From the NCBI RefSeq assembly GCF_050436995.1, contig NC_134758.1:4216001-4280000 (forward strand): a stretch of DNA of 64,000 bases, read 5' to 3'. The position numbers and the translations under genes are program-made. The notes beneath the pieces are model-generated. The model did no database searches, was not told where the DNA came from, and saw nothing but the letters and a program-made list of their open reading frames with translations. The DNA comes from Anticarsia gemmatalis. Its lineage: Eukaryota; Arthropoda; Insecta; Lepidoptera; Erebidae. This document shows positions 48,474-61,188 of the stretch, in pieces (position 1 is the stretch's first letter; each line of letters begins with the position of its first letter).

Positions 48474-49523
48474 CCCGTCAAATCGCGAGCGTTGGCGCAG
48501 ATTTCTTTGATGAAACCGACGGGAGCCGGCCAACTACCAACGCTCGAACATGGTCCCAACTTGGGACCAATGACATTTTCTAGATCTACACGTTGATAGA
48601 ATAGCGTTGGGGCCTACATTGGGGCCAACGTGTGGAGCCGGCGCGGCGTCACGGTATAATTCAAGCTTACAGTCGCAAGCTTTACGAGCTCGCATATCTA
48701 GGCGTCAACTCAAGCAAACTTCGCTTCGTAAGGTTTCGTTTGATATGCAAACAAAATATACTTACTTCTTGCTACTTTACGTACTGTTGTAAGAACATAG
48801 TTTATAGAAGCGTACAGAGTTTCAAACAATGATGTTCACTTTCTTTTTAAAAATCTTTAATGGGGATTGGATTTAGCAGTAGGTCGGCGTTGTTTTTGGT
48901 GATATTTGTGATTGAAAAGTATTTCTTGAAAAAATAATTAGGCTTACTAGGTTAATTTTTATTTAATTTAACTCGGCTATGCCGCAATAACGGTGTTGTT
49001 AATGAGATACTGTTTGTGAGAATCTACTAAAATTACAATCTAATTAAAATACCTAAATGCATTTGACTATTGTTGAAGAATGTGTTCCTAATAACTAGTT
49101 AGTTAGGTTTATGACGATAACTGGCGTTGTGCATATGAGTCTTAGATTGTAACCACAATGTATAACCAAAGCTTCGATTTGAAACCTGTGTCAAAAATCG
49201 CGCATAAAGTTATACATGCGCGGTGACCACCTGAAAACTATGTTTGTTTACATAGCTTATGTATTAATCTTAAGTCTATCTAGGATTGGGCAATCTACGG
49301 CTATTCAAGAGGCACGGCAGTTATGTCAACCAGCATAGTTGCTCATGGCAGCAACGGCTTATCATTCTCTTCGGGTCACGAACTCGGAATTGTTTATAAA
49401 ATGCATCGAAACTAAACAACACGGAACACCGCATGCTGAGATCCCTAGATACCTGTTTTGCGTACTGTGGTCATGCATGCTTTGTATTTGCAAGAACAGT
49501 TTATGATATAGTATAGTTTTATG

Positions 49524-49671
49524 TATAATAGAATACGGGAATTAACGCGAACACGCATTTTACGTTAAAATGCCTAACGTTTCGGCGCAGGTTGCACTCG
49601 CCGTGGTCCCAGGCAGACTGCCTGCAAGTCTAATTCGTCGTTGTCGTCGTTAATTCCCGTATTCTATTATA
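49524..49671. repeat. Repeat family R, copy 2, with perfect 24-bp terminal inverted repeats
   Basis: 49524-49547 and 49648-49671 are exact reverse complements (TATAATAGAATACGGGAATT plus AACG). The interior carries TTAAAATGCCTAACGTTTCG, GCGCAGGTTGCACTCGCCGT, GGTCCCAGGCAGACTGCCTG. A related TATAGTATAGTTTT-type sequence lies on both sides (about 49501-49522 and 49700-49720), so the mobile unit may extend beyond the inverted repeats. The class is not determined; a Penelope-like or fold-back origin are both possible. Confidence 0.55.
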
Positions 49672-49720
49672 CATTAAACATGCAACGCGAGAGTTTAAAA
49701 GTTATGATAGTATAGTTTTG

Positions 49721-52700
49721 AATACAGAATAACTTTAAATGTCTTCTTTTTTAAATAGCATATATTTTGTTACTTAGCACATTTTTCAATTCTGTCACAG
49801 TTGAATCAAAAGCTAAAAATTGTCTGAAAAAAAATCGGGAGATGAGAATAGAACTTTCATTGGCTTACCAAATTAATGGTTAATATCAAACGGAAACAAC
49901 ATACATTCGAATTGAGAACCTCCTCCTTTTTGAAATCGGTTTACAACAAAAAATGTTCTTCAGCATAATTTTTAAACTATTCCAAAATACCCAAACTAAA
50001 GTATGAATATTTAACAAAAACTGTTTTGTCAGAAACCCGTATCTAAATAATTTTATGTATCAGTTTTATAAATAACGAATAAATACATACATATTACTGA
50101 GACATTATTAATTTAGACCACCCAAAGATATGAACACAATGTCAAGGCGATCTTATTATTAGAACTTTTGATAATGTATCTCTTGTTATTTATCTTAACG
50201 CACGGACGTCGGACATAGCGTATAATAGTAGAATAGACAAGTATCTATATGAAACTGCTTACCGCATAGTATATTTTTGTTGTTTTGATGTGTCATCTAT
50301 CAATTTATAAGAAAGTATCTATAAATAAGAAAGTAACTTAATTATATAAGTAGGTATTTTACGGCTATTTATTTTCACCAAATTCATGTAATTTGGTCTA
50401 GCAGCTACAGTTTATATTTCCAGGAAAAAGTATAGGTTCTTTTGACAACGAAATGCAAATTCTTCTACTTTTAGGATAAAAATTAATAAACTTATTTATT
50501 TTTTGGGCATAAACCATCACTATGGAAGCTAAAATCATGGAGATATGGTGAATTTCTTTCACAAAATATTGCACAATGAACATATTAGCAGTTATTTCTT
50601 AATATTAATTTAATTATTACACACGGTAGACTTCCAAACACAAACAAATAGTAGACATTATTAGAAACTATACTTTAAAGTCTAAAGCGTCTGTCAAAAC
50701 AACGACTTTGTAATTGATTAATGATCGTAACTTTGTTCTAAAGGTTAACAGGAATATAAATAACCTAATATCGGTGTAAGAATTATTACTACACTCAAAA
50801 GTAAATTAATAGAATGAGTTGACCGATAAATAAACGAAAGAAAAAGAGGTAGGTATACCTAATACTTGTTAATGTAGTTTTACTACATTGATGTAATTTA
50901 ACTCATAACGTCACAGTTTAAAAGGCTCTGCTGTTATCAAACTGTGGCCAGCTAAGAGGTAGTTTTTATGTCGCTGTACTTATATTTGACGAACCATTGA
51001 ACTTTGGCAATGGCTGAATGACGATCGAAAGAGATCAGTTTTATTAATGTCATAACGTTGTAGGGTGAAGTTGCAATTGGACACTAATTGTGTAATGATG
51101 CAAAATCCTAGCTATTATATTTGAAGTAGATTCGTGGCAATTAACCCTTTAATTGATGATGAGGGAAAAACACGACAATGCTGGCTGTCACTATATTTTT
51201 TTTACAAAAAGTTCCGAATAGCAAGAAACTTACAGCATACAAGTGCAAATATTAAAAATGTACCAATGTCGGTGATCCCTTACAAGACAAAAGTCGTAAA
51301 TCCTTGCTATTTAACAACACATGTAACCTTTTTAAGATGTACACCGCTTCTTCACCTTTACAAGGACGGGACTATCCTGTTTCTAATCAGATGTCCAAAT
51401 CATTGTTTTATTAAGGAGGTGACCTTTTAAACAATCGAATGTTTTTCAAGATATGCGAAGCAAATTGTGTCCGATTCGTGCTTTAGTTATAAGATTTATT
51501 GACTGTGATAACACGGTGACGTTGCTTTGTGTTCATTTGGTTTACAAATAAGTTTGTGTTGTTTTAAAAATTTGTTCTAGATTAAATTGTAGAATTGCTT
51601 GAGATTGCTACTCCTATTCACAAAGATCAATGCTAGTTTTCTTTTTGTTGATAATTTTCTTCATAGGATCGTGTCTTTTATCTTTATTTCCATGTTATTT
51701 ACGAATGAAAGTATAGGTTGTGTTAGTTTTTGATTCAGAAAATTTACTTGACATCGATGCCTCAGGAAAAGTAGACAAATAGACATATTGCAATGTGTAT
51801 ATTATATTTATTATTTTTTTAAACGTGACGTCTTACCGCTGCACAAGGTTCTCTTTCCAAGCTAGGGGGGAATTAATATTGATCACTACATTAGCAAAGT
51901 AATCTTTTCTCGACGTTCAATAGTCGTGGATATGCTTATAGTGGTACATTTCGTTGTTGGACGCAATAATTCAACATACCTATCAAATGTACAATCCAAT
52001 TCAATTCCCATTCATGGAAAAATACACAACATCTCTACTGTAGTTAATAACCTTAGTATTATTAATTAAACAATAAATCGTGTATCTGATCTAAAAATAT
52101 CAATAACACGAAAAAGAATATATCAATATATTCTAAATTAATATTGCTCTTATGGTCTAAGGCATAAGGTATATATTTATATGTTGTTATAGAACCGGCT
52201 GTTATAAATCGCGTCGGCCTTTTATTAACACGTTTTTTAACTGTTACTATGAGAGGTTCCGCCTATAAATCTGTTAGTTTTACTTTTAATAACATAGTTT
52301 ATCATTAATAGATTAATTACAGCACGTGTAATTCTAATGCCCTTTTACTATACATAATTAATTTTAAGATCAATCGCGATGTCTAATGGAACGGTCACGT
52401 GTGAAGTACTTGTAACGGGCGACCTATTACAAAATGTTGTGTGAATGTAAATGAAGTAAAATTGTATGGAGTAAGTGGCGATATTAAATGTTGGTCTGCA
52501 ATTGCTTTCAACGAAAAACATTTAATTTAATTTTTCCAAGGTCTACTCGAAAGGAAGCTGAATACAGCAAAGATGATTTTACGTGACAATATACAGTTCT
52601 ATTTATAAAATAATTTTAGGAGATAATGCATTGGATAATATTAACACATGAGTGCAATGTTTATTAATATTTAATAGAAGAGAAGTTTCACAGACAAGTG

Positions 52701-55700
52701 CAAATGGTAAAAAGACACTTTCACACATGATTGATAAATTAACACTTCACAAAAGACAATTTCGTAAGAGTAACTGACAATGCGACAACGATATTGTCGT
52801 CTAACCTTACATTATAAAATCAATTGTATTCAATAATCTGGGAAAAATTATCCTGAAGCCTACCCCAAATTCAGACTTTCTAGCCGAATTCTTAATCCTA
52901 ATCATGTTTAGATACAACTACGAAATATAGTAGCTGTTATCTCGAGTCAAAATATTCATAAATCAACGCCAATCTTTCATTTAAAAGATGCACTATAAAT
53001 CGCTCTAAAAACTGCGCTTATAAATAGGTTATTATCAACAATTTATGTATTATCTCCAATAAAAAACTGCGCTGATTATCAACAATTTTTCACTACAAAC
53101 TACTCAGCAAAAGCTTCAGTCTTCTCTTGATAAACTAGTCTTTTAAACCAATATATACAGCTACAGTTTCTATTACACTCCACAGGAAATTCTGCAAAAA
53201 CATTTACGAACAGCATATTTTAGATCTGTTATTCTTCCGATCGGAGCCGGGGCTGTCTATCCCGCATTTTATAGTTTGCAAAAACCAATATAGGTCGTGT
53301 ACATTAAAATCTATTTTATAGAGTTTAATACACACCCTGTTTATTTTACTAAGAACGTCTGCTAGCTGTCTATGTACTTTACCGCGAATAAAGATTGACG
53401 GAATGAGTATTTTAAATTGCTATAAAAACATATAGATGGTGTTTTTTTTTTTGTTCTTACATGATTTTAATGTGTGTTGTTTTTATAGCTTTTAACGTTA
53501 TTTGGGAAGTTCAACACTGTTTTTTAGTACTAAGTAAAGACAGCTGTTTCCGGAGAACTGTAATAATAATTGAAATTGGTATAAAACTTAGTTATAATAT
53601 TGGACATAAGCCAGGTCTGTAGAGGTGTTTGTCGCCATAAAATTCAATACTAACGCTTTTTACAGCAATACTGCAAATATTAACAACAATCTTAGTTGAC
53701 GCAAAAATAAAATACATAGATTAACAAAAAACCGTAGCAATCGGTGACTAAGCTCAAAAACAACTGCATTTAGACAAATTTAATAAAACGTTAGAAAACA
53801 GTTAGTTTTTTATGATAAACCAAAAAAACGAGATTGATAAAGTTCGTGTAACCAGTGGTCAAGCTTTGCAGTTTCTACGATAACATCGATTCTAAAAAAA
53901 TATCCTTTATAAAAGTATAATAATAACAATTTATTTCAAAATACATGAGTGACATCTAGCTACAATTTGTTATCTCCAATAAACATTTTGTAACAAAAAC
54001 GATGCAGTCTCTCATTGTTAGATCCAATATGTTTTATTTTCTTTAGAGATCTTCTATCGTATTTATATGAAAAATTTCCAAAATATTGTTCATTTTATTG
54101 TACAATGTTAAGATTGATAGAAACCGATTGTAAAAGGTCATTGACTTGTCAGATGATCGACTAACATCTGGACAGCAATAAGATACCAAAGATTTAATAT
54201 GATGATAAGAAAAATAAGAATATTATCGCGATTGACATCTTATAAGTTTTTTTTGCTTTCTGTAACAAATATTGCTTCTGATCTACAAATTAAAATATTT
54301 CTTTTTATATTAAACTTCATATACAGAACTCAAGGCTGCAAATTGCATGAAAATAAAATGAGCAAGTATAGAATGAAATTTATTTAATTTAAATTTCTTT
54401 TCTAACCTGGACTTGAGTTTAAGGACCTTAGATTGAGATTTCTGGGTCAATATAAAATATTATATTTTTTAAGGTATATTATTTTGCCAACAATCGTTAA
54501 TATAATATTATGCGTAAGTGATAGGAGCAAACGGATCAACCGTTGTCCACCCTTATTTTTGAAAGTAACCTAAAATAAAATTACCATGAAATAAGTATAA
54601 TTTGTAACATAATTGGACAGATAAATTTTCGATTTACTATCAATCATTAATGGGAATCTGTACTAATGATCTTAGAATATCTTGCATACGGAATTACTAC
54701 ATAAGATTTAGTTATAAAATCTAATATACCAATCGTTTATGAAATAAGTAATTACAACCTGTCACGATTTCACGTAAAGATTATTACACAGCAATTACCT
54801 TACTTAGTTAGCAATCTCTTAAGTTATAGGACTAAAACAGTAATTACTACGGGCAAAACAAGCGTTCGAAATACTTTATGCAAGTCTTGTATAATACAAT
54901 TTGTACGAATTAGCATTAGCTTATTACTTAATACATTATTTCCCAAATCGTAAGTGCGATTTCATCTTTAATCGCTTTCAAGACATACCTAGTTTAATTA
55001 CGACTTATAGATTACTTTTATACTAATCCATAGAAGCGTATGTACACGCACAACTAAACTAAATTATTTTATTTTTTTTATATGTTTGTAACTGTCGGGA
55101 TAAGGTTTCTATTGGATCAATGGAATTAAAATACCCGTGGGAATAGAATCAACGGGATAAAATTGTACTATACTCGAACGAAGGTGGTATAAAATAAATA
55201 TAATAGAATATAATCTTCGTAATATATCGAAGTTTCCTTATAGATCGCGTTAGCGCCTGTGATTACATAAAATAAGCAATTTGTAAAAGATGTTAGTCAA
55301 GAACAAGTCGAAGTATCAACACGACAACTCATTGAGAATACTAATAATAAACTAACGTGTTAATAAATATTCATTTATTCACAAAGGAACAGTATACGAT
55401 CTATTAAATAACATAGATATTACTGTTTTTCAAGAATTTGGCGCCATCTCACTTCCATAAAAGAGCGTTATGCGAATAGCAAATATAATTTAAAATCAGG
55501 AAAATCCCAATATATTGCCAGTTGACACAAATGATCAGAGCATTTCGTGACATATCCGATTATACTTTGGATTCCCGCCAAGTTTTCAATAATATAAAAA
55601 AAATGTGTTTTATTTTGCATTCGCTTCACGTAACTGTGTGTGTCATCGCAGAAATAGCTTAGATTGAAATTATATAGAAGTGTTCGTCTAGTGATAGTTT

Positions 55701-57536
55701 GATTTGAGTCTGCCACCTAAAGAAACAACAAGCCAATCTTTTTTTGTCAGTACTCATACGTTGCTAACGCTCGTTCTTATATTGTAGCGTTTTCCGAATC
55801 GTAGTCAGAAAACGGTTTTATGAGTGACCAACAAAATTCGGTTCTAGTTGCACTGCTGACATAATAGTAACATCTACTAAAACGTAATTGTCCTTAAGTA
55901 TTACTCGAAGTCAGAACAATAAAGATAGGTACATCGAACCAACCTTTCATAACCTCCGAGGCAAACTTGTATAATAAAACGTCTCTTATTTAGAGGGCCG
56001 ATCAACCGTTCTGATCTCAAATGTTATCGAGATCGGATTCAGATCGAATAAGCCTTGCATTACCGTACACAACGCACGATACTCTTACCTCTTGTATTTT
56101 ACCTTTGCGAATTCATTTCGATCGTCCTGTATAAGCCTTACTTTGTTCCGAATCCAATTTCTGAAATAGCCTACAGGGGGAGGTATAAATGTTGAATTTA
56201 TTCCCGAAAGTGAGAGTTCACGATTGCGACTTAAATTCCTGGTAGATGAAATAGGGGAAAGCGTTTTGTTACTGTCAACATTGTAGCAGTTTAAATGTAA
56301 TCGTAGCTTTAAAACTTTCGCGTTGCATGTTAGTTATAAAATGAAAAAAACGCATTTTATTTTAAGTTTTAAAAAATACAATTCTTTGCAAAACGATGCA
56401 AAGCTGCATTCGATACCTACCTACCTACCATAAGTTGGTGAACTATCTACACAATATATAAAAAACTTTAATTTTGTAAGAGCTAATTTCAAAACACATT
56501 TAAATAAAAATAAATAATTACATACAGGTAAAATTACGATTGTAAATAAAAAAACAGGAAGCACCCTACACATTCCGAAACTAACCAACACGCAAAGGTC
56601 CAAATGCAAACCAAATGATCAAAAAAATCACAGACAAAAATAAAAAAGGTATCGTGTTAAGTTTGACAGTATAATTTGCAAGTAAGGCTTCGCTAACAAG
56701 CCGAGAGTTATTTATAAGAAACCTGGACCTCTGAGTGATTGATGACTCACTGAATGCAGAAACAGTTGGCATCGGTTCAAATAACTCGACCAAAAGGATG
56801 TAGAATTATATGACTGCCTGGAAGATTTTATTTATTGTATTAACTTTACATAACGAGACTGATTTTCGAAAAATGTGTCATGTAATTAATAAATGAATAT
56901 TGGTCTATAGTTCGTAGATTTGTGAAGTGATGTCCGTGCTTGTTCCAGGGGTATTTTGGCAAATTCGGGAAAACAGGAGAAACAGTTTAATAAACCAAAA
57001 GAGTTTAACTATTTAATTTTACGTGTACAATAATTGGACTGTAAGGCGAGAAAATCCCTGTCCTCTTATTATACTTTTATGTTGACGTAACGAAATAAGG
57101 ACAGTAAAGCTATTTACTATTTACTCAAAAGTTTTCTAACTCTAAGCTGCTATTGGGATTTGTATGACCTCACAAAAATTTCTATGACACTTGGTTCCGA
57201 AATCAAAGTCTTGGGATGTTATACCGCTCAGACTATACAGGAAACTTAAAATAATAGTTAGGTTGTTAGAAGGGACTTTTTGCAGTTGCATCAGCATGCA
57301 GAAGTGTATACTATGTGCATAAAAACATAATGCTAAGTCTACGATGGAACGAGGTACTCATGCAATATGTCTACAGTGAGTAAAGATAGTATAATTTTGT
57401 CATTAGTAGCGAGCATTGTACTGCAAAAACTGTTTACATTGATGTAATGATAGGTAAATTATATTTGTTTCTTCATTGCTAAGCAGTTATAGTTAAGAAA
57501 TTAAGAACATTACTTTAAATAGTATGTTCTCTACCA
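49721..57536. other. No gene recognised over about 7.8 kb
   Basis: This is long AT-rich DNA without a repeat I can name. Frames at 50398-50583, 51134-51430 (the longest plus-strand frame, 98 codons), 54199-54387, 55468-55716 and 56421-56793 show no domain, signal peptide or splice context. A weak candidate for the missing first exon of the TSPN gene (56103-56116, minus) is discussed as a finding only. Confidence 0.4.
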
Positions 57537-57546
57537 TTGTCCCACG

Positions 57547-57690
57547 CTAGGTTGGGTCGGCACAACATGTTTTCCTCTTCCACTCATCCCTTTCAGCCGT
57601 CAACTCTGTATTCACCCCCTTCTTGTTCATATCCTCTTTCACGCAATCCATCTATCTCTTTTTTGGACTTTCGTCTAAAATCACGGCCAT
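57547..57690 (-). pseudogene. LINE reverse-transcriptase ORF, C-terminal remnant with in-frame stop
   Basis: On the minus strand PKKR is followed by a TAG at 57654-57652, then MDCVKEDMNKKGVNTELTAE, RDEWKRKTCCADPT and a TAG stop at 57549-57547. The pattern K-K-R-W-x-D-C-V-K-E-D ... D-R-x-x-W-K ... A-D-P is the characteristic C-terminal end of reverse-transcriptase ORFs in RTE-like insect LINEs, with the tryptophan codon turned into a stop. The domain core (YxDD region) is not found upstream. This is a 5'-truncated, dead copy. Confidence 0.65.
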
Positions 57691-59275
57691 TGAGCGGCCA
57701 CACACATACATATTATGTCCGTATTCGAGCTAAATTTACTCCACCAAATCACATTAAAATTGAAGATTAGACGATAATATGCGGCGCAAATTAAAATTAA
57801 AAGCATGCGAGGAAGCACGTCATTCTTCCTGTCTTTAAAGGAACCATCTTTCAATTTTACATTAAAACTTATTGTAGGGACGAGTGTAGTCGGAGACAAA
57901 ATAATCTGTCGCCAACAATCAGCTAGCAAGTTGTAGTGAGTGTTGCAAAAGGTTGTCAGATATAATTTATTACAAATTCTATTTACGTGGACCTTCATAA
58001 TTCATTACTTATTTATCGTTTACATAGTAACTCGTATCAACGGATTCTTATCAAAGCAACTTCAAGTTACTGGTAATTATTCATGTATTACGTATTTATC
58101 TATAACTTCATGTTTAGTTCAATTAACTTCACTTGTTGAATTCATTGCTGTCAATATAAATTTTCAAAGGTTGCCGCGTACAGACCACTCGCGGCTAAAA
58201 CCTAATCGGCTGTAGTGCGATAACAAATTAGTGCACAATTTGTAATTCTAGACGGTGAGTACTCTATAACAAATTTTGCTTATTATTCGTAACTGTCTCT
58301 TTGTAGTACTCAGTTAAGAAGTTTATTTACAATCAGCCTAGCCTTGCTGCTAAATACGAGTATGTTGTCATTATCTTCAAATCACTTAAGTTGTTGGCCT
58401 GTACTATTTTTATTACAGAGATTTTTTTTTACCAAAACACCGTTTTACTGCAATTTGAGACGTCGTTGTAATGACGAAGACACCCAAAGGGCACTAAAAC
58501 GGTTCTTATGTCAACAGAAGACTGCCCGACTGTGAAGTGATAAAAGGTTATATATTTACTTTTATATATCTCCAATCAAGTGACAGGACCAAGCAAACCA
58601 AGTAAATATCCAAGGCAGCATGGAAGCATGCTTTGCAGCTAGTTGCTGGTATGTATACTGCGGTGTGCAGGCACCCACAAAATGCATGAGAACAGTTAAA
58701 AGTAGCTCTCGTTGACTTATAGTACTGTTCTCAAGAACTCCACATGCATCTTACCAACGGCTATCGAATACAAACATTATGTAAATGTGTATAATGTTTT
58801 CTCTAAATGTCTTCTAGCTTTGCCCGTTATATCCTGAATCATAAATGAGTTGTGATGCAATTTTAAGTAGAAACGGAGACGACACAAATAGCGGTGCATT
58901 CTTAAATATTCGAAACGAGTTTAGACTTGGAGTTACTGCGGTAAATTAAATACTATTGTGAACGGAATGTTCTTCTTTTTAGCGTCTTTAGAATAAAATG
59001 TTAAAGTTGTTGAGATGATTTGAACGTTTCTGTCGTATCTTTACGACTGTAGTAATTGAAATTGCTATAAAATAGTTTTGATCTCCCTAGACATAACCAA
59101 CCATTGCATTAGTTCTTTTTAAAATATGTTATTAATATATGACAAGCAAATTGAGTTATAAGACACATTAAAACCATGGGGCCATCCCTTGTAAAGAAAG
59201 TTGTAGTTGTAAACCATTATATTTATAAAAGGAATAGGTATGGATATTACACTACTATCCTATCAAAGAGCATAA
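57691..59275. other. No gene recognised
   Basis: Frames at 57681-57998 (minus, 105 codons), 57940-58215 (plus) and 58344-58535 (plus) overlap each other on opposite strands and show no domain. No repeat is recognised. Confidence 0.4.
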
Positions 59276-60119
59276 TCACTACATAGTATAAAACAAAGTC
59301 GCCCATTTTGTCTGTAGTCCCTTCGTATGCATAAAACTTTAAAACTACGCAACGGATTTTGATGCGGTTTTCACTAATAGAAAGAGTATTTTCTCCGACA
59401 GGTTTTTATATATAACTGAAATACATTGAAACTATATTAGCTGAGTTATAGCGATTTATGTCCAAGAAGTCAGAAAAAAAATCTAATTGAAGATTGCATT
59501 TGTGCGTGCGCCGCTTATACCGTTGGATACAAGTAAGAACAATGTATAGCAAAAACATTGGTCTTTATTAGTTCTACAAAAAAGTCCGCGATGACATATA
59601 TCCAGCTTTTTTATTTAAGTCACAAAAACTACTTTTCTGTATTAAAAAACATTTAATTCGTTGGGTGATGTTTAACTGGTGATATAACCAATAATACATA
59701 TATCCTTATCAAAATAAGTAAGTTCATCATCACGAGCATTTAATTTAGATTATTTTTGCAGTTTACAGTGTGTTATTTAGACATATAGTTTAGGAGATAT
59801 CACGATATTAGTATTGCGGCACGGTACGGGCCGGCCGCGGCGGCGGGGGCAGCGTCCCTATAAGGTACTACGACTTTGATCTATACATATAAGACAAAAA
59901 AAAATCTGTACATTACTTAAATATTTTTTCCAAAAACTGATAGGGGGGGCGATCAAAGAAGAGTCACAGAAACCAAAAAACATTTTAATATTTTAAACGC
60001 GGTTAAGGGAAAGAGAAGTTATTGTGAATTGAAAATTAGTATCCAATATGTGTTGGTGCGTTGACTGTATTTGTCGAAGTAGCGGGATACACGCAAACGA
60101 AGTTGCGCGGGTCAGCTAG
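59276..60119 (+). mobile_element. Larger non-autonomous Helitron (844 bp) with GC-rich core
   Basis: It begins TCACTACATAGTATAAAACA, AAGTCGCCCATTTTGTCTGT, with ACTACGCAACGGATTTTGAT, GCGGTTTTCACTAATAGA close behind, a block order I know from lepidopteran Helitrons. It ends ACGCAAACGAAGTTGCGCGG, GTCAGCTAG before T, the same 3' hairpin and CTAG as the smaller copies. So 3' ends are shared with H1-H4 while the 5' part belongs to another subfamily. No Rep/helicase coding is seen. A GC-rich segment lies at 59816-59862. Confidence 0.7.
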
Positions 60120-61188
60120 TTGGATATAAACGCCTGATTATAACATATAAATAAAAATATCGTGAAATTAATATACAAAAAAGTCAGTGCTAATGCATAT
60201 AAAGTCAAAGTAATTTTAAATACGAGAAATAAATGTCAAAACAACTAAAAAGTCGCATAAATATAAAACTAGTAGTTGACATGAACTTAATATGCAATCC
60301 ATTAGCATTTCAACTGAGTCTTCGTATTACTGCTGATCCGTCTTGATATGGAAGATACTACTTTAGTAGTATAAACAAAAAATATTTATAAATAACGTTA
60401 CATATAGATGTGTTTAGCCTTTTGAATACGTATTATGCATTTTATTCGCCGTAGATAAAGTTTAACTGTTTTGTTTCTATCTATATTAAGTCTATTTAGT
60501 TCTAGAAAAAAATTGATTTGGTTGTGAGACGAGCTTCGCTCTTACAAAAAGGTAACAGTAGAAAGCTATGGAAGCCTTTGCCCAGTGGTGGGATGATTTA
60601 AGCTTAGAAATAATAATTTGGTTCTAAAGTTGATTACCGCTTTGAGTACTGACATCTTGTAAAGGAACTTGAACTTGTCTTAGACTAGACAGAGGTTGTA
60701 TTTCTTGTCTGATTTTGTTGGGCCACCATTGTCATTTTAGGAGCAATTAAGTCGTTTAAATATTATTATTAAAAATAATCTTTATAGGAGTACCTATATA
60801 AATAGAGGTCTGAAAATCCTAAACAGCTTATGTTTGGAAGTTGGACACAAAACAAGGCATAATTACTAAAGATCTATAAACATGTTTAAAACGTATTTAT
60901 CATATTAATTAATATCATAATAATATTTTAAACCATTTAAATATCATCATGACAGTTTAAAAGCCCTTTAAAGGTCAAAACTCTTAAGTCTTAAAACCCT
61001 ATTTCCAGTTTTATACTCATAAAAAACCTATTACAAAAAAAAACGTAAGTACCTACGAGGAAAAGTAAAATGTCATCCAGTTGTTGACCATCTACTTATG
61101 TTTGCGATGCAAATATCCCTTAACTATATTTAGCCGTGTTATGAATGACAAGTGAATTAATAAACCTTATATTGACACTAATTCATCA
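60120..61188. other. No gene recognised; one LINE-associated fragment
   Basis: The stretch is AT-rich, with a GAAGCCTTTGCCCAGTGGTG, GGATGATTTA block at 60570-60605 (plus) that matches the minus-strand fragment at 12441-12480. Confidence 0.4.
60570..60605 (+). repeat. LINE-associated short fragment
   Basis: ATGGAAGCCTTTGCCCAGTG, GTGGGATGA is a short block I recognise as a frequent 3' piece of lepidopteran non-LTR retrotransposons. It is too short for class or orientation beyond the block itself. Confidence 0.4.

Larger units (their letters stand above)
48135..48641. mobile_element. GTTGG/CCAA-rich inverted-repeat element, interrupted by MITE M9
   Basis: The left end CCGGCTCCACATGTTGGTCC, CAATGCCCGTACCAACG is mirrored by the right end (read backwards CCGGCTCCACACGTTGGCCC, CAATGTAGGCCCCAACG). 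The flanking interior repeats CAACGTTGG-type words (TTGGTCCCAA, AACGTTGGA, TTGGGACCAA). I recognise this style from a lepidopteran MITE family. The centre (48222-48473) is occupied by family M sequence, so it is a host element with a nested insertion. It is non-coding. Confidence 0.6.

Noticed and set aside
48348..48832. Several short frames on both strands
   Set aside because: They are translations of nested MITE sequence and its border.
51134..51430. 98-codon plus-strand frame, the longest on that strand
   Set aside because: No domain, signal peptide, repeat pattern or splice context; length expected by chance in 64 kb of such DNA.
57681..58215. 105-codon minus frame overlapped by a 91-codon plus frame
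   Set aside because: Frames on opposite strands overlap and neither has a recognisable motif; the minus frame starts in LINE-adjacent DNA.
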